The position numbers and the translations under genes are program-made. 64,000 nucleotides of DNA, taken from positions 1 to 64,000 of the forward strand of contig BLAL01000297.1 of assembly GCA_015698045.1 (NCBI GenBank), given 5' to 3'. The stretch's first letter is position 1. Every line of letters begins with the position of its first letter. The notes beneath the pieces were generated by a model, which searched no databases, was not told the DNA's origin, and was given only the letters and a program-made list of their open reading frames with translations. Positions 21,532-34,272 of this stretch are shown here, piece after piece. The DNA is from Rhizophagus clarus. Its lineage: Eukaryota; Glomeromycota; Glomeromycetes; Glomerales; Glomeraceae.

Positions 21532-23002
21532 TTAATGTTTATACTTCTTTAATAATTCTTTTACTGCAATGATTTGACTCGTTGGAGTTATCATCATTAC
21601 TTTTGAATCTGCTGGAGGATATTTTATATCTTTATTAAGACCCAAATTTGGTCGCCGGTATAAAAACCTGTAATTAACAAGTGAATGAACTGCTTTATAA
21701 CCAATTTCCTTTATCAAATCATCTTCAGAATATATCCTTGGTTTTCTGCTTCTACTAAAGCTTTCATAGCTGCAATAAATTGAGATTTTTTCCAGTAAAC
21801 AGGTAAATCGTTATAGGTGTACGACAACCAGTTCTTCGATTTTGATTTTACACCTTTAGGATTTAATCCCTTTCTCATCTTAATATATTCTTGTTGGTAA
21901 AAAGAAAATCCTTCTGCAAATAATACACTTTAAATATTTTTGCTGCTAAAATCCGTACTAAAAAAATTTAATACATACCGCCAAGTTTATAGTCCCTGAC
22001 ATATCTATCAATATAAGACATGCGTGTACCAGTAATTTTGCATATATCATTAAACTGTTCTATAAGTGGTTGGTCGTCATACCCTATTTAATGTAATATT
22101 GTTATTATCCATATGAGTATTAAATATTTTTATCTAAGCAAATATTAAGTAAATATTAAGTATTAACAAAAAAAAAAAGAAAAATACCATTCATAGAAAG
22201 TACATGATTTTCAAAAATTGCCAAGCTTCTTCTTTGCTTAAGTCATCAACAACATGTGGTGTTAAATGCATAGCAGGCGTAGCTGTTTGAAATAAATGTA
22301 TAATAAGTCAAAAAAAAAGCATGCTAAATTATTAACTACATTAAAATTCGCTAATACTACAATATTCCATCCAATCTAAAAAAAAATGGTTCAGAAGAGG
22401 TATGGACCACATGAAATTGATGATATTGTATTGTAAATTTTTAGCCAAGAAAGAAATTGTTTGAAAAGAGTTTTATATTCTTCTGATCTATCTTTATAAT
22501 GAAAAAGGTCAAAAAGTAAGTTTGCTTCATCAATTACTAAGATAGGTGGGGTATATTGTGACTCTCCCAATAATCTAAACTTGGAAGACTACTGGAAATT
22601 TTTTCAAAAAACTTATAATCAAGATTATCCTGTGCAGTATCCAGCTTAGGTCTGATGATTACTTTCTTAAAAAAATTTTGAAATCCATCACTAATTCCCA
22701 AAAGTAAATTAGCGGCTGACATCGAACGAAGGTTGACCATCAGAGGGTTAAAGTTCCCTTTTTGCACCACTTGAGATACCAAGTTTGTTCCCGGAATCAG
22801 TAGGTCCTAAAATAATATGAATTTTAGGAGTATTACTACTAAATTTGGCAGTAAGCAAATCAAATTCTTGTTTCCGGTTAAAAATGGTATAAAATTTTTT
22901 TGTATATTGAAAGAGATTCGATTTTTGCATATAATTTCCATGATTGTGAGCGAAGCTAAAATATGAAACACGTGGAATGTTGAGACGCTTGAAAACAAGC
23001 AT
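21532..23002 (-). pseudogene. P-loop ATPase gene, copy 1 (frameshifted)
   Basis: The minus strand begins at 23002 with MLVFKRLNIPRVSYFSFAHN, an Arg/Ser-rich start that could be a mitochondrial presequence. Then come NRKQEFDLLTAKFSS and KIHIILGPTDSG, the start of a Walker A loop like that of archaeal-type ATPase_2 proteins. A one-base loss in the GGGAA/ACAAAC run breaks the frame exactly in the P-loop. The rest (NLVSQVVQKGNFNPLMVNLR onward, 22782-22537) is open in another frame. A Walker B-like PILVIDEANLLF stretch sits near 22,520-22,545, and the C-terminal part (MIKEIGYKAVHSLVNYRFLY) ends at 21532. Introns may account for some gaps, but the P-loop shift does not look like one. A partial second copy follows at 23.5-24.45 kb. 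Confidence 0.6.
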
Positions 23003-23515
23003 AACTGTATTAATAAGTGAAAGATGATATTAAGAAATAATATCACTTTTCATTTGCTATTATTTATCATTATAAATTGATAAAAAATGATGATTCGCCG
23101 TGATAACAATATAAAAAATTTTCTAATTATGAAGAAAACGGCGATTAAATTTCGTGATATTTACTGATTTACTGGGAATCAAAATATCCGTACATCTGTT
23201 AGTTAATTCTTAAATTAAATTAAAATCAAGCAATTTAGTAGCAATTAGAAAACTAAAGGATAAAGTTATAAATTTATTAGAACATACACTTTGGGAGGCA
23301 TTTTAGTTTTTCTTATTTATTCATTTATTTATTTTTTGAGATTTTTTCGACTCTTATTTAACCAATGTAATGATCTACCGACAGAAAGCTATACCTTTCT
23401 CATATATTATATTTAAATTATTCATATTGAAGTTAATAACCAATTAATTTTATTTATTGAAATTCATAATTAAATAATTAAAAAAGAAAGTATTATTAGT
23501 GTATTTTTTTTAATA

Positions 23516-24446
23516 TTTATACAATTCTTTTACTGCAATTAATGATATTTGACTCGTTGGAGTTATCATCATTACTTTTGAATCTGCTGGAGGATATTTT
23601 ATATCATTATTAAGACCCAAATTTGGTCGCCGGCATAAAAACTGTAATTAACAAGTGAATGAACTGCTTTATAACCAATTTCTTTTATCAAATCACTTTC
23701 AAGAATATATCATTGATTTTCTTCTACTTTTACTAAAGCTTTCATAGCTGTAATATATTTCTTTCCCAGTAAATAGGAAAATCGGTATAGGTCCAGTTCT
23801 TCGATTTTATACCTTCCCCTTACTCATCTTACGATATTCTCGTTGGTAAAAAGAAAATTCACCTGCAAATAATATATTTTAATATTCTGGCTGCTAAAAT
23901 CCGTACTAAAAAATTTAATACATACCGTCAATTTTATAGTCACTGAAATATCTATCACTTAAATCACCAACAACATGTGGTGCTAAAATATAGTATGCAA
24001 AGCTGCTTCATGCTATATTATTAGCTATATTAAATTCGCTAATCTTACAATATTCCATCCAATCTTCCTAAGATAGGTAAAGGTGGAGGTATATTGTGAT
24101 GACTCTTCCAATAATCTAAACTTGGAAGACTATTAGAGATTTTTTCAACAAACTCAATCAAGATCACAAACAATTTCCAACTTAGGTCTGATGATTACTT
24201 TCTTGAAAAAATTTTTGAAATTCGTCTCAAAGTAAATATTATCAACTCGAAGATCGAAAATTGAAGGGTCAAAGTTCCCATTTTGCGCCACCTGACGTAC
24301 CAAGGTGGTTTTCCAGGTCCTAAAATAATATGAATTTTTGGAGTATTACTGCTAAATTTTGTTGTAAACAAATCAAATTCTTATTCCCGGTTAAAAAGTA
24401 TTAAACTAAAATTAGAAATACGTGGACGCTTGAAAGCAAACATAAT
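23516..24446 (-). pseudogene. P-loop ATPase gene, copy 2 (shortened duplicate)
   Basis: About 930 bases repeat the order and much of the sequence of copy 1. The 3' end (ACTCGTTGGAGTTATCATCA and the following 100 bases) is almost identical to 21,570-21,700. The P-loop region is also recognisable and keeps an intact GKTTLV-coding stretch, but the bases for the first half of the loop are lost. Several internal deletions remove the N-terminal exon and part of the middle. No long frame remains. Confidence 0.65.
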
Positions 24447-24449
24447 TGT

Positions 24450-25237
24450 ATTATAATTTATTTAAGTGAAATAGGATAATATCTCTTCTCATTTGCCATC
24501 ATTGGTCATTATAAATTGATGATTTGTCGTGACAAACAATGCAAACAAATAAAAAATTTTTTCTAATTATGACATTTATTTATTAAAGAATCTAGAATTA
24601 AGAGAATTACGACGGGTATTCGCGATTAAATTCTATCCCTTGGCATTTAAAATTTATTGAGGATTCATAAAAGTCGTATATCCGTTATTTACAAAGTGTA
24701 TACGTTTTATATTGAATAATTCGGTAACAATTAGAAAACTAAAGGGTAAAGTCGTAAGTATCCTTATTGTACATGTTCTATGTAAGCACTGGACATGAAT
24801 ATTATAAAATGGATCATCAAATGCAAAATATGTTGATGCCGAATTTATAATTTATGTTTGAGCATTAAATTCCGGGCGTGCTCCATCAGCTCCTATATTG
24901 CTTACGTCAAACATATCCAATAACAATTACTTAACTCATTCAAGATTCACTATTGCTAATAAATTAAACAAAGATAAAAGTTGAGTTATTTTAATTCATT
25001 TAATTCACTACGCTGTGCCTCATTCAACAGGTTAGTGCATCCCCGTGAGGTTAAACGGAAAATTGTCCTCCCTCACCTTACTTCTTTGTGCTACACTGCT
25101 ACCCTTGAAAAGTCAGCGCATTCCCAAAAAAAGAGGTATATTTCATTTTGAAAATTTTTCTTTCTGAAAATTCAAGAATAAACATATATACTTAAATCCC
25201 ATATACTGTATATATCTATCAATTAATTTAGTTGTAA
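24450..25237. other. Upstream region of the OPRT gene
   Basis: AT-rich, with a slightly more balanced 100-base stretch at 25,010-25,115. No open frame of note. It should contain the promoter of the next gene. Confidence 0.3.
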
Positions 25238-25891
25238 ATGTCTCTCGAGCCCTATCAACGTAAATTTATCGAATGGGCTATCGAACAAAATGCTCTGACC
25301 TTTGGAACTTATACGTTAAAATCTGGTCGTGTTAGTCCATACTTTTATGATGCCGCTAAATTTAATAAAGGTAGCGCATTCGTATCTATCGGTCAATTTT
25401 ATGCTGACGTTTTAAAAAATCTCGAATTAAATTACGAAGTAGTATTTGGTTCTGCTTACAAAGGAATTCCTATAGCTTTGTCAACGGTAAATGCCTTGAT
25501 AGAAAAGTATAATCTTGATATTGCTTACTCCTTCAACAGAAAAGAAAAAAAAAATCATGGGGAGGGAGGAAATATTGTTGGAGCATCATTAAAAGGAAAT
25601 GTTTTAATCGTGGATGATGTTATCAGTGTAGGAACGGCAATTAGAGAGTGCTTAAATATTGTCATAGAGAATGGAGGGAATCCTGTTGGTATTGTTATTG
25701 CTTTGGATAGACAGGAAAGAGGGACAGGAGAAATCACTGTTGTCCAACAGATCGAACAAGAGTATAATTTACCTGTGAAAACAATTATTACTTTAGATAA
25801 TATTGTTCAGTATATTACAGAACGTGGTGGTTATGAAGAACATTTGATAATGATTAAGGAGTATCAGGATATTTATGGAGTTAAGAAATAG
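25238..25891 (+). CDS. URA5: Orotate phosphoribosyltransferase
   Basis: A single-exon gene of 217 residues, the usual length for the fungal enzyme. It transfers orotate to PRPP to make orotidine monophosphate, in de novo pyrimidine synthesis in the cytosol. Visible motifs: TLKSGRVSPYFYDA near the N-terminus (the orotate-side loop), VVFGSAYKGIPIA, the flexible-loop segment SFNRKEKKNHGEGG, and the PRPP-binding VLIVDDVISVGTAIRE. The C-terminal YGGYEEHL-like GGYEEHLIMIKEYQ is typical. The start is the first ATG, preceded by AATTTAGTTGTAA. No intron signals are needed. AATAAAAA about 50 bases after the stop could serve for polyadenylation. Confidence 0.95.
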   Translation: MSLEPYQRKFIEWAIEQNALTFGTYTLKSGRVSPYFYDAAKFNKGSAFVSIGQFYADVLKNLELNYEVVFGSAYKGIPIALSTVNALIEKYNLDIAYSFNRKEKKNHGEGGNIVGASLKGNVLIVDDVISVGTAIRECLNIVIENGGNPVGIVIALDRQERGTGEITVVQQIEQEYNLPVKTIITLDNIVQYITERGGYEEHLIMIKEYQDIYGVKK

Positions 25892-26273
25892 TTATTTAGT
25901 TAAATATTTTTTATCAATTTGTAATTTATAATTTAAATTTCAATAAAAAATATAATTCTTTAAATAAATAAGCGCAATACAAACACGCATTTGTGCCTTA
26001 TATATGTAATGTCACCATCTTAGTAAAATAAAAAAAGGTGTGTATGTACTATATACAAAAAATTTTTTGAAACAAAGATTCAAATAAACATGTCATTGTT
26101 CTTTCTTTATACTAAGAAAGATGTTTGTAATTTATGAGAAAATATACAGTAATTATACACAATAAGTAAAATAAATAATAAATAAAAATACACAATAGAA
26201 TGAAGCCATACAATAATTTGAAAAAAATAAATAAAAATGTACATGAATTAAAGTTATTTGCTTATTCAGTCAT
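25892..26273. other. Convergent intergenic spacer
   Basis: AT-rich 3' flanks of OPRT and the transporter, with AATAAA-like signals on both strands. No gene seen. Confidence 0.4.
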
Positions 26274-28300
26274 TTAAATTTGTTTTTCTGTGTCATCTTG
26301 CTTCGTATCAGTTTTTAAATCTATATTTTCAGCTTCAACAAAATTTGCGTTTTTCGCTTCCTTTCCAAGAAAAGCTAATATTATTAGACAAAAAGCAGCA
26401 CATGCCGTAAGAATTGCTTGAGTCAACCCATAATCGGGTAACCCGTTCTTGGGAAATTTTTCTCCCAACACTGCTTCAATTTGTGCAGATGAGGAGGCGA
26501 TTAGGACACCTAGTTGGTATGTGAAACCGGGGAATGTGCCACGAAAATTCGGAGGGGATAACTCATTCAAGTGAGCGGGAGCAACTCCGTAGGCTCCCTA
26601 ATTGCAAAGTAAAAAAGAAAAATGGGTGCATTTAATTCAAATTTTATTTAAATTATTAATGAAATAAAGTAAATGTTTAATTTACCTGAACAAAAAAGTA
26701 CACAAGAAATGCACCAATACCCAAAAGAACATGATTATGTGGAAGTACAAATAAAGGTAAAGATGCACCTAAAAATACCATCGCAACGATAATCGTCCGT
26801 CTACGACCCAGATACTGAGAAACATACCCACAAACCGCACCTCCTACTATAGCTCCTATATTGGCTATAATGGTTATTATCGTAATTTTCTCTGAGAAAG
26901 AACAGAAAGAACAAAAAGACACAATATTTTATGATTAGTTTCCATCTTGTCTTATACGGTATACATCAGTATAAATATATGATAAAATACCTGGAGAAAA
27001 TAAAAGTTGTGTTTTGAGATACGTTGGGTAAAGGTCCTGAGTTCCTATTGATAAAAAAAAAAAAAAAAAAATTTAACGCGCGTTTATATGAATATTATTT
27101 ATAGTATGATCATTCTTTTTACCGTGACTTGTGAAATTGAGGCAAGCCATTAGTAAAATAGTATGAATTATTTTTAACCAATGGTGTTTAAAAATCTAAT
27201 AAGTTAAATGACTTTATTAATCTCCAAACAAACCTCAAAACAAATTTTAAAATTTTTGTATATATACTGTACCAATTTTATTTCATTAATCCAACTATAT
27301 CCGATGGACTTGTGGTTTTCTTGTGATCTTTCCCATAGTTGCGATTCGGGAACATAAAAACGCAATACTAGGATAAGTAGCGCAGGAAAGGAACCAATCC
27401 AGAACATAGCACGCCATCCGAGATTTACTGTCACTATATAATAGAATATTGCGGCAACTATATAACCAGCCGCATACCCTTGTTGTAAAATACCTGAAAC
27501 CAAGCTACATAAAAATTAAAAAAAAAGAATATTATATAAATTTAAAAATTTTATTTAGAAAATATGAAATTTTAATCCATACCCACGAGTTTCAGGTGGT
27601 AGGATTTCCATTGTTAATGCAGAACCTAAACCCCATTCTCCACCCATTGCAAACCCAAAAATTGCTCTTATTACGATAAAGGACTGAAAATTTGGGGCAA
27701 ATCCTGAGGCAAGTTCCATGGCACTAAATAATAGAATATCAGCCATCAATGGGTATCTTCTACCAAATCGGTCACCTAATAATCCAAAAATCAATGCACC
27801 GACTGGACGAAACATGAGTGTCACGGTAATGCTTTTTCCGAAGAAAGAAAAACCACAAATTTTTAGGATTTAGACCAAATTTCAGTTTAAAGACTGTAGA
27901 AACTGTGATAAATTAATTACCTTGCAGAAACCTTGGAAGGTAACATTTTGAATTCCTTTGCGATATAAGGCAGACTTTTTATTATTGTGGGACAATAAAA
28001 ACCTTGTTATTACCATTAATTAGACGAGTTTCCGAAAAATTAACTAAAATAAGGAATAGCTTACGCAAATGAAACTGTAAAAAAATCAAATGAATCCAAA
28101 GTCCACCCAAGAAATGCAGCCGCAAAAGTAATCGCTTGAGCTTTATTTAATGAGCGTAAAATTTTCCAAGGGTTTATGGGCTTTTCAACTTTTGATACAA
28201 GTGTAGAATGTAAGGCTGTTTTGGGTATTCCAGTCTCAGAGTCTACTACATCATCAGATGTTATCTCATTAACTTCGTGACCACTGTTCTTATCAGCCAT
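26274..28300 (-). CDS. JEN1-like monocarboxylate/proton transporter (MFS)
   Basis: Eight exons: 28065-28300, 27921-27974, 27583-27831, 27273-27504, 27123-27195, 26991-27044, 26686-26891, 26274-26597. The phases close to 475 residues. The N-terminus is cytosolic (about 50 residues), followed by FLGWTLDSFDFFTVSFALPYIA. The MFS signature is in loop 2-3 (GLLGDRFGRRYPL), then FGFAMGGEWGLGSALTME. The motif NFTSHGTQDLYPT spans the exon 5/6 junction and matches the JEN1 family signature NxxSHxTQDxxxT. A second half repeat contains YVSQYLGRRRTI. The C-terminal tail is Lys/Asp-rich. JEN1 transporters import lactate, pyruvate or dicarboxylates across the plasma membrane. The substrate cannot be read from the sequence. 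Confidence 0.9.
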
Positions 28301-29326
28301 TTTTTAACAAATATTGAAAAGATATGAAAATCCACAACCTTATATAATGAAAAGAGGTTTTTTGTTTCTCGAATTGGAAATTTTAGATTTGCTTGGCGTA
28401 ATGAAATGGATCTACAACGCGCATTTAGATTACCAAATTATCAAGTTGTTTTCTAAATTATGGTTATTTACTTCATAGATAAGAAGATTTAAGCATTGCA
28501 ATAAAGCATAAATCCATAGATTTTTTACTGTTCAAATTCTCATATATGTCTTTAATTGTATCGCTACATACAAGATTCACCCGGAGCGAATCAATTCATC
28601 ATTAAAATCAATTGAAAAGAGATATTTTAAAAATGCACAAGTTCATGTTTCGAATAGGGATACGTAACTTACACGTGAAGGTTATTACCTCGGAGAAAGT
28701 AATCACCATCCGATTAAACAACAAAATAATAAAATCTTCCAATGTTTATTCTCTTTAAACTTATTCTTCTATTAACATTTTTGCTCAAATAAACTCTATT
28801 AAGATTTATAGTGTGTTGTTGTTTCAATAGTATTTGTAAAACAACGATAAACGAATTTTTGGTCTATAACCAGTTGATTGACCGGTAAAAAATTTTGCAC
28901 AACATAATTGTGATATACTACACGGAATAGTTGATAGGTTACAGTGTTGATCTACATCAATAACATTTCATATTTTAACCCGGTTAATGAAGATAGTTTA
29001 ATCTTACAATCTAACCTTTTTCTTAATATCCATATAACATTGAAAAGTACGACCGTGTGATTACTGTACGTGTATTTCAGAATCTCGCATTGATAATTTG
29101 CAAATGAACGTTCTTTTTTTTCGATTCATTTATTTGGATTATGAGTTGGCGTTAAAAAGGGAGTTATACTTAAACTCGACCAATTGTATAAGATGATATA
29201 ATAATGGACGAGATATTACAACTCAGCATACAGTATAATATAATTATCAATTAAAAATATAATTATTTATTATTCATTATTTAATATTTAATATTATTAT
29301 AATCATTGATGCAGAAATTAATGGAA
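28301..29326. other. Intergenic region
   Basis: A 1-kb AT-rich spacer with no convincing frame on either strand. It contains the 5' flank of the transporter and the 3' flank of the dehydrogenase. Confidence 0.4.
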
Positions 29327-30666
29327 TCACTTTTGAAAATAACCTTTTTCCGTTAACAAATCAACAGAAAAATCCCAAAGAATTTCACGCATTTCTTCAT
29401 CCAAAGTAATCTTATTAGGTTCCCTTTCAACACATTTATCGAAATAATTACCATTATCATTTATATTAGAGCTAAGAACAGGATACAACATATTGACTGC
29501 ACCTTGTTCCCAAGATTCAGTATGATATTTCACAAACTTGATTATTATTTTTCCAATCAAACTATCATTAGATTTTATCATTTGCGTGTTTATTAAACCT
29601 GGATGAGCTGAACTTGATGTTATGTCTATTGAAAAGAAAGCGAGAAATAAGATAATAAATTTAAGGATGATGAATATATAAATAAATTTTGTTAAACTTA
29701 CTTGAATTTTGATAACGATGAGCTATTTCATTACTGATCATAATATTCTAAGATTAATCCAATAAAAAAAAAAATATTAAAATTTGAATCTTTTTAAAAC
29801 AAAAAAAAAAAAAAAATTATAATAATAAAATTTTTTAAACCATTATTTTAGTGTAGTAATAATTATAATGTAATTTTTTCGTATTTTTAAATAATAAATC
29901 ATCCATATCTAAGTTGTAATAATGGTTTGTCACCGATGAAGTAAATGAGATTTTCGAGGGAGAATCTGGTGTTGCAGATTTTTTTAATGTATCCAATAAC
30001 TTTATCGTAAGTAGGAACGGAGCTAAATGATTAACCTATATATAAAATAAAAATGGTTTAGCAAAAAAAATTTTTTAAAATATTAATAAAATTTTTTTTA
30101 ACCTGAAGATGTGATTCTAAATTATCTTTTGTTCTTATATTGTCCAAATTAAATAAACCTTTTATAACAACGAAAAAAAAAAAATAATAATAATTAATTA
30201 TATGAATTAATTAAAAACAAAGATCAGAACTTTATAAATGATTTTTACCAGCATTGTTAAATAACATATGTAATTCTCCTACTTCTCTAATAAATTTATC
30301 AGCAAAATCAACCACACTTTGTAAATCAGCTAGATCTATATCCCAAATTTCAACATTATCAGAACTTCCATTCTTATTTTTTATGTAATTTAATAAATTT
30401 ATTCCTTTTTGTTTATTACGAGCTGGAATTATTAATCGTTTTGGATTGAACGATGAAAGAAGTCTTGCCATTTCTTTTCCAATCCCATCGGTTGCTCCAG
30501 TAAGGATTATTACTTTTCCTGATAAATCATATTTACCAAATTTATCAATTGGAACTGCTTTGCTAATTTGAGAATCCTTAAATTCTAGATATTTTTTAAG
30601 GAAAAATACAAAGACAGTGCTTAAAGTAACAATCAAACCAGATGAAAATATGTGGAAATATTCCAT
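29327..30666 (-). CDS. Short-chain dehydrogenase/reductase, retinol-dehydrogenase-like
   Basis: Five exons: 30249-30666, 30103-30158, 29841-30035, 29702-29747, 29327-29625, giving 337 residues with closed phases. Residues 5-25 form a membrane anchor (FSSGLIVTLSTVFVFFLKKY). The Rossmann fold follows: VIILTGATDGIGKEMARLL (TGxxxGIG), DIDLADLQSV, and LFNNAG. The catalytic YxxxK is read as YYYTK (end of exon 3), then NIMISNEIAHRY and SSAHPGLINT. This is the order of classical SDRs of the RDH11-14/WWOX-like group, which use NADP(H) on lipophilic carbonyls or alcohols. The start ATG is at 30664-30666. The substrate is unknown. Confidence 0.88.
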
Positions 30667-31174
30667 TTTCTTTAAAACTAAGGATTTTTTTTTTAAAAAA
30701 AAAGAGAGAGAGACAATATTATATTTCTTTAAATTTTAATTCGAATTTTTATCACGAACTAATCTCACTTTATAGTTTATTCCAAACAAAACTGCACAAT
30801 TATGAGCAAAACTTCATTTTAATAATCCGAAATTGTGTGCCACCAACGCCATCAGTACTAAATTCACGTGTTTGATGAAAAAATAAATGAATGAATTATT
30901 TGTACTTTATTAATGCATGTTAACTTTACAACAAAGAAACGGTTAAAGTGTATTTGAATCAACTTTAAAATAATAATTATATATAGTAAATAGATATAAT
31001 ATAATAAATTAGTAATATATATATATTAAAATTCTGTTATGCAAAATTGTCATGAATTAGATGTACTAAGTAACCTAATAAGTGAACAACATTCTTTAAT
31101 ACATTCTTTGCATTTAACCAATAAAGATGGATAATCAATTTTTTTTTTTTTTTTGCTCGAATTAAGATCTTGGA

Positions 31175-31425
31175 ATTACTGGTCCAAAACCGGTTAATTA
31201 ACCGGTAATAATAATTAATTTTTTTTTTTTTTTTTTGTTTTGATCCATTAACACCTTTCATTTAAATTATCGTGTAATTTTTTAAAAATTTCGCGCATAT
31301 AACAAATATTTTTCAAACAGAAAAATTTCTATTGTATTCTATTGTATCACTGGGAAAAAAAAACCTTAATATTTCATAATTTCTTTATCAATAAAACTTT
31401 GTCACATTTCATTCAGCCGGTTAAC
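31175..31425. repeat. Paired CCGG-centred palindromes
   Basis: ACCGGTTAATTAACCGGT (about 31,189-31,206) is a perfect 18-base palindrome. CCGGTTAACCGG follows at about 31,418. They stand out by GC content and may be regulatory sites or ends of a small insertion. Confidence 0.6.
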
Positions 31426-34170
31426 CGGTTTCACTAATGAATATTCGTTTATAGTATTTTTAAATGAAATCATTTACGAGTTTCTTTAGAACATTCTGTT
31501 CGTTCCATATTTATTCCAAATTCGGATAAAAAAATTTTCGCGTGTAAATCTGTTGATCAGTATAGAAATCCTTAATAATTCTATCTTAGTTATTCCATCG
31601 TACAAGATGAATTGAATGCTGAAGATCCAACAGACCCAATTATATTTACATAATGGAAAAATGTTTTGTAAATATAAATAATTATCTTCTAATAAATATT
31701 TAATTTATCCTTATGCATTTTGTAGAAATGTGCTCTATTTTAACCTGTAAAATTGTAAAATTCATTCTTCAACATCATCTTGGCAAAATGTTAATTGAAT
31801 AAATTTTCATAAATTTAAAACTATTGATAATTAAAACGAAACATCATTACATTTCCTTTTTGATTTGAAACATGATATGAAAAGACTAAATCTATATGTT
31901 TCGTCATAGTATTAAATCCTTTATTTAACAATCAAATACAAATACTAAATAAAATTGTATATTAATTTGTCATCATTTTTCTTAAAGTAACATATAATTG
32001 TTTGTTTTTTATTCATCATAATTTCCTTCAATTTTATGAAATGCATCCTTATATCACACAAAGAAAACAAAACAATTTACCGTAATTTTAATGTATAAAT
32101 GCACGGAACTCATAAAGCGCGTTATGACAAGCTTTCGTAAGCATATAAAAATCCGGTGCGTTTAACTTAATATGGAAATATCATTAATTAAATTATGTAC
32201 TGTATATTATTATTTTCAAAGATAATTTCATTCTATCAAAATGATCTTATTCTCTTTATTACCTGGGAATTGATAATGAAGTACGAATTATTTAAAAATT
32301 TATTATTATTTGTGATGAAAGTCCGTGCTATTATTAGATTTAATTATTTATAGCTAAGTGAAACTCGTACAATAATGTTACCTACCGAATTAATTATAAA
32401 ATAAAAAATATCATTGCTCGCCGGTTATGTTAATATATTAAATATTGCTGCGTGTCGCACACTTATTATACTCGCCGAAAATCAGGTGAGAATAATCAAT
32501 CCGCCATCATACTGTATCTTAAAAAAATTGTGCATTGTTTAAAAAACTTTTATTTTAACAAATCCACGTATAATTCATGGATATTATCGTGGAAATATAA
32601 GTTTTTTCTTCTGTTTGAATTGCTTTATTAACTGATCTCCTTCCATTTGTAAAATAGCAGAAGGCGATCATAATTCATAAGATCATTATTTTCTCAGTAA
32701 AAGTTTAAATCATCAAAGCCTTAATTTCAGGCCGAATGTTAACACAAGTACTTAGAAGTGCATCCCGTTTCCGATAGCAATACATGTATTAACAAAAATT
32801 TTTTTTTTTTTTGAAACATTTTGTTAATTCTCGTTGTATTTCTACATAATTTATTATCATTTCTAGTCAAAGACCATTAAAAAAATTCAATAATAATAAT
32901 CGTTGCTTTGTTACCTCTATTTATTTAATATTTCACTAAAATTTTTACTTCTATATAGAATAAATAGAAAATTAACAGACGAAAAATTATTGCAATTGGA
33001 ATTCAGTCAACACATACTATATCATCACAGTCAGTATAATTAGTGTAAGCTGCTCAATTGACAATGTGAATAAATCATTTTTAAGTCGAACATAATAGTG
33101 ACAGTGTAGATTATGGCTTACCGCTATATCGTGTGCTTCATTAAACATGGATCAAATCTTTCCAGTACAATAGCTTTACGAACTAGAGTTGAATTTAATA
33201 CTTTTCCATAAATTGATTGATGTATTGTATAGAATTATCACTCGGATTCTAGGCTTGTATCATATAGTAGTTCTTCATCCTTAGAATCATAAGTACATAC
33301 TGACTTTTAACAGAATCCTTGTGTAAGGACTCATAAGTTTCCGTCGTAAACCTGTTAATTGCGCCATGTTCTAGTGCCAATTATGTAGTTTTAGCGATTT
33401 GAGCTCTGACTGTGAAAGTGTGGTTTGAGTATCAATTCGATATGTGATTCATTTCAAAATATTGCATAGGAGTAGAATTATGAAATGAAATTTCTATACT
33501 AATATCTGCAGGCTATACAATACTTCTATCTCTTTTATCTCCTTCTTTCATTAACACTATTGCTGCTGCTGCTTCTGCTTTGGAATCAGGATCGTGAATT
33601 GTCGACGTTCCTGAGATTCGTATGTACGTCTTTCGACTTGTTGTCGTCGATAGATGCGTCTGTATCTATCTAAAATAATAAAAAATGTAAATATAAATTT
33701 AAAAAATCAGCAATATATACGAAGTATCGTAATTAAGATCAATCAATTACTAGTATTGAGCCAAAATTCGTCATTAAGCTCATATATCAATATTTTGAAA
33801 GCGGATGGGGAATCCTTCGGGATTATCTAAATCTAAATTATCCATACTTTTTCAATCATTAATAATCTGGATAGAATAAAAATAAACATCAGTTATACTT
33901 ATATGGGACTAGCAAAATAAGCAACGTGAATAACTATATTAACCTAAGTAAACTTCTATTAAGACTTCATGTTGCCTCCGCCTCCTTGTCTTATATGCAA
34001 TTAGTTTACAAGTCCAGAAGTTGGTTTATTTGCAAATGCATAGCCACAACAAAAAAACAGTACATCTTGTTTACATGATCCATCCTGACCTTCGGAACTG
34101 GTGCTTTCTCTTCGTTATATATTTTTTGTTAAATTCGGAGAAAATCTTATATCACTTAACTCTGATAACT

Positions 34171-34272
34171 ATCTCAGCAATATATCATGCGAATATTTAT
34201 TAATATTTCAACGAAATCTATCTCGGTGATATATTAAACCGCGCATTTATCAATATTTCAACGAAATTTTCC
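34171..34272. repeat. Two-copy tandem duplication, about 51 bp
   Basis: CTCAGCAATATATCATGCGA... and CTCGGTGATATATTAAACCG... both run into TATTAATATTTCAACGAAAT or TATCAATATTTCAACGAAAT. The copies have diverged in the first half. Confidence 0.7.
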
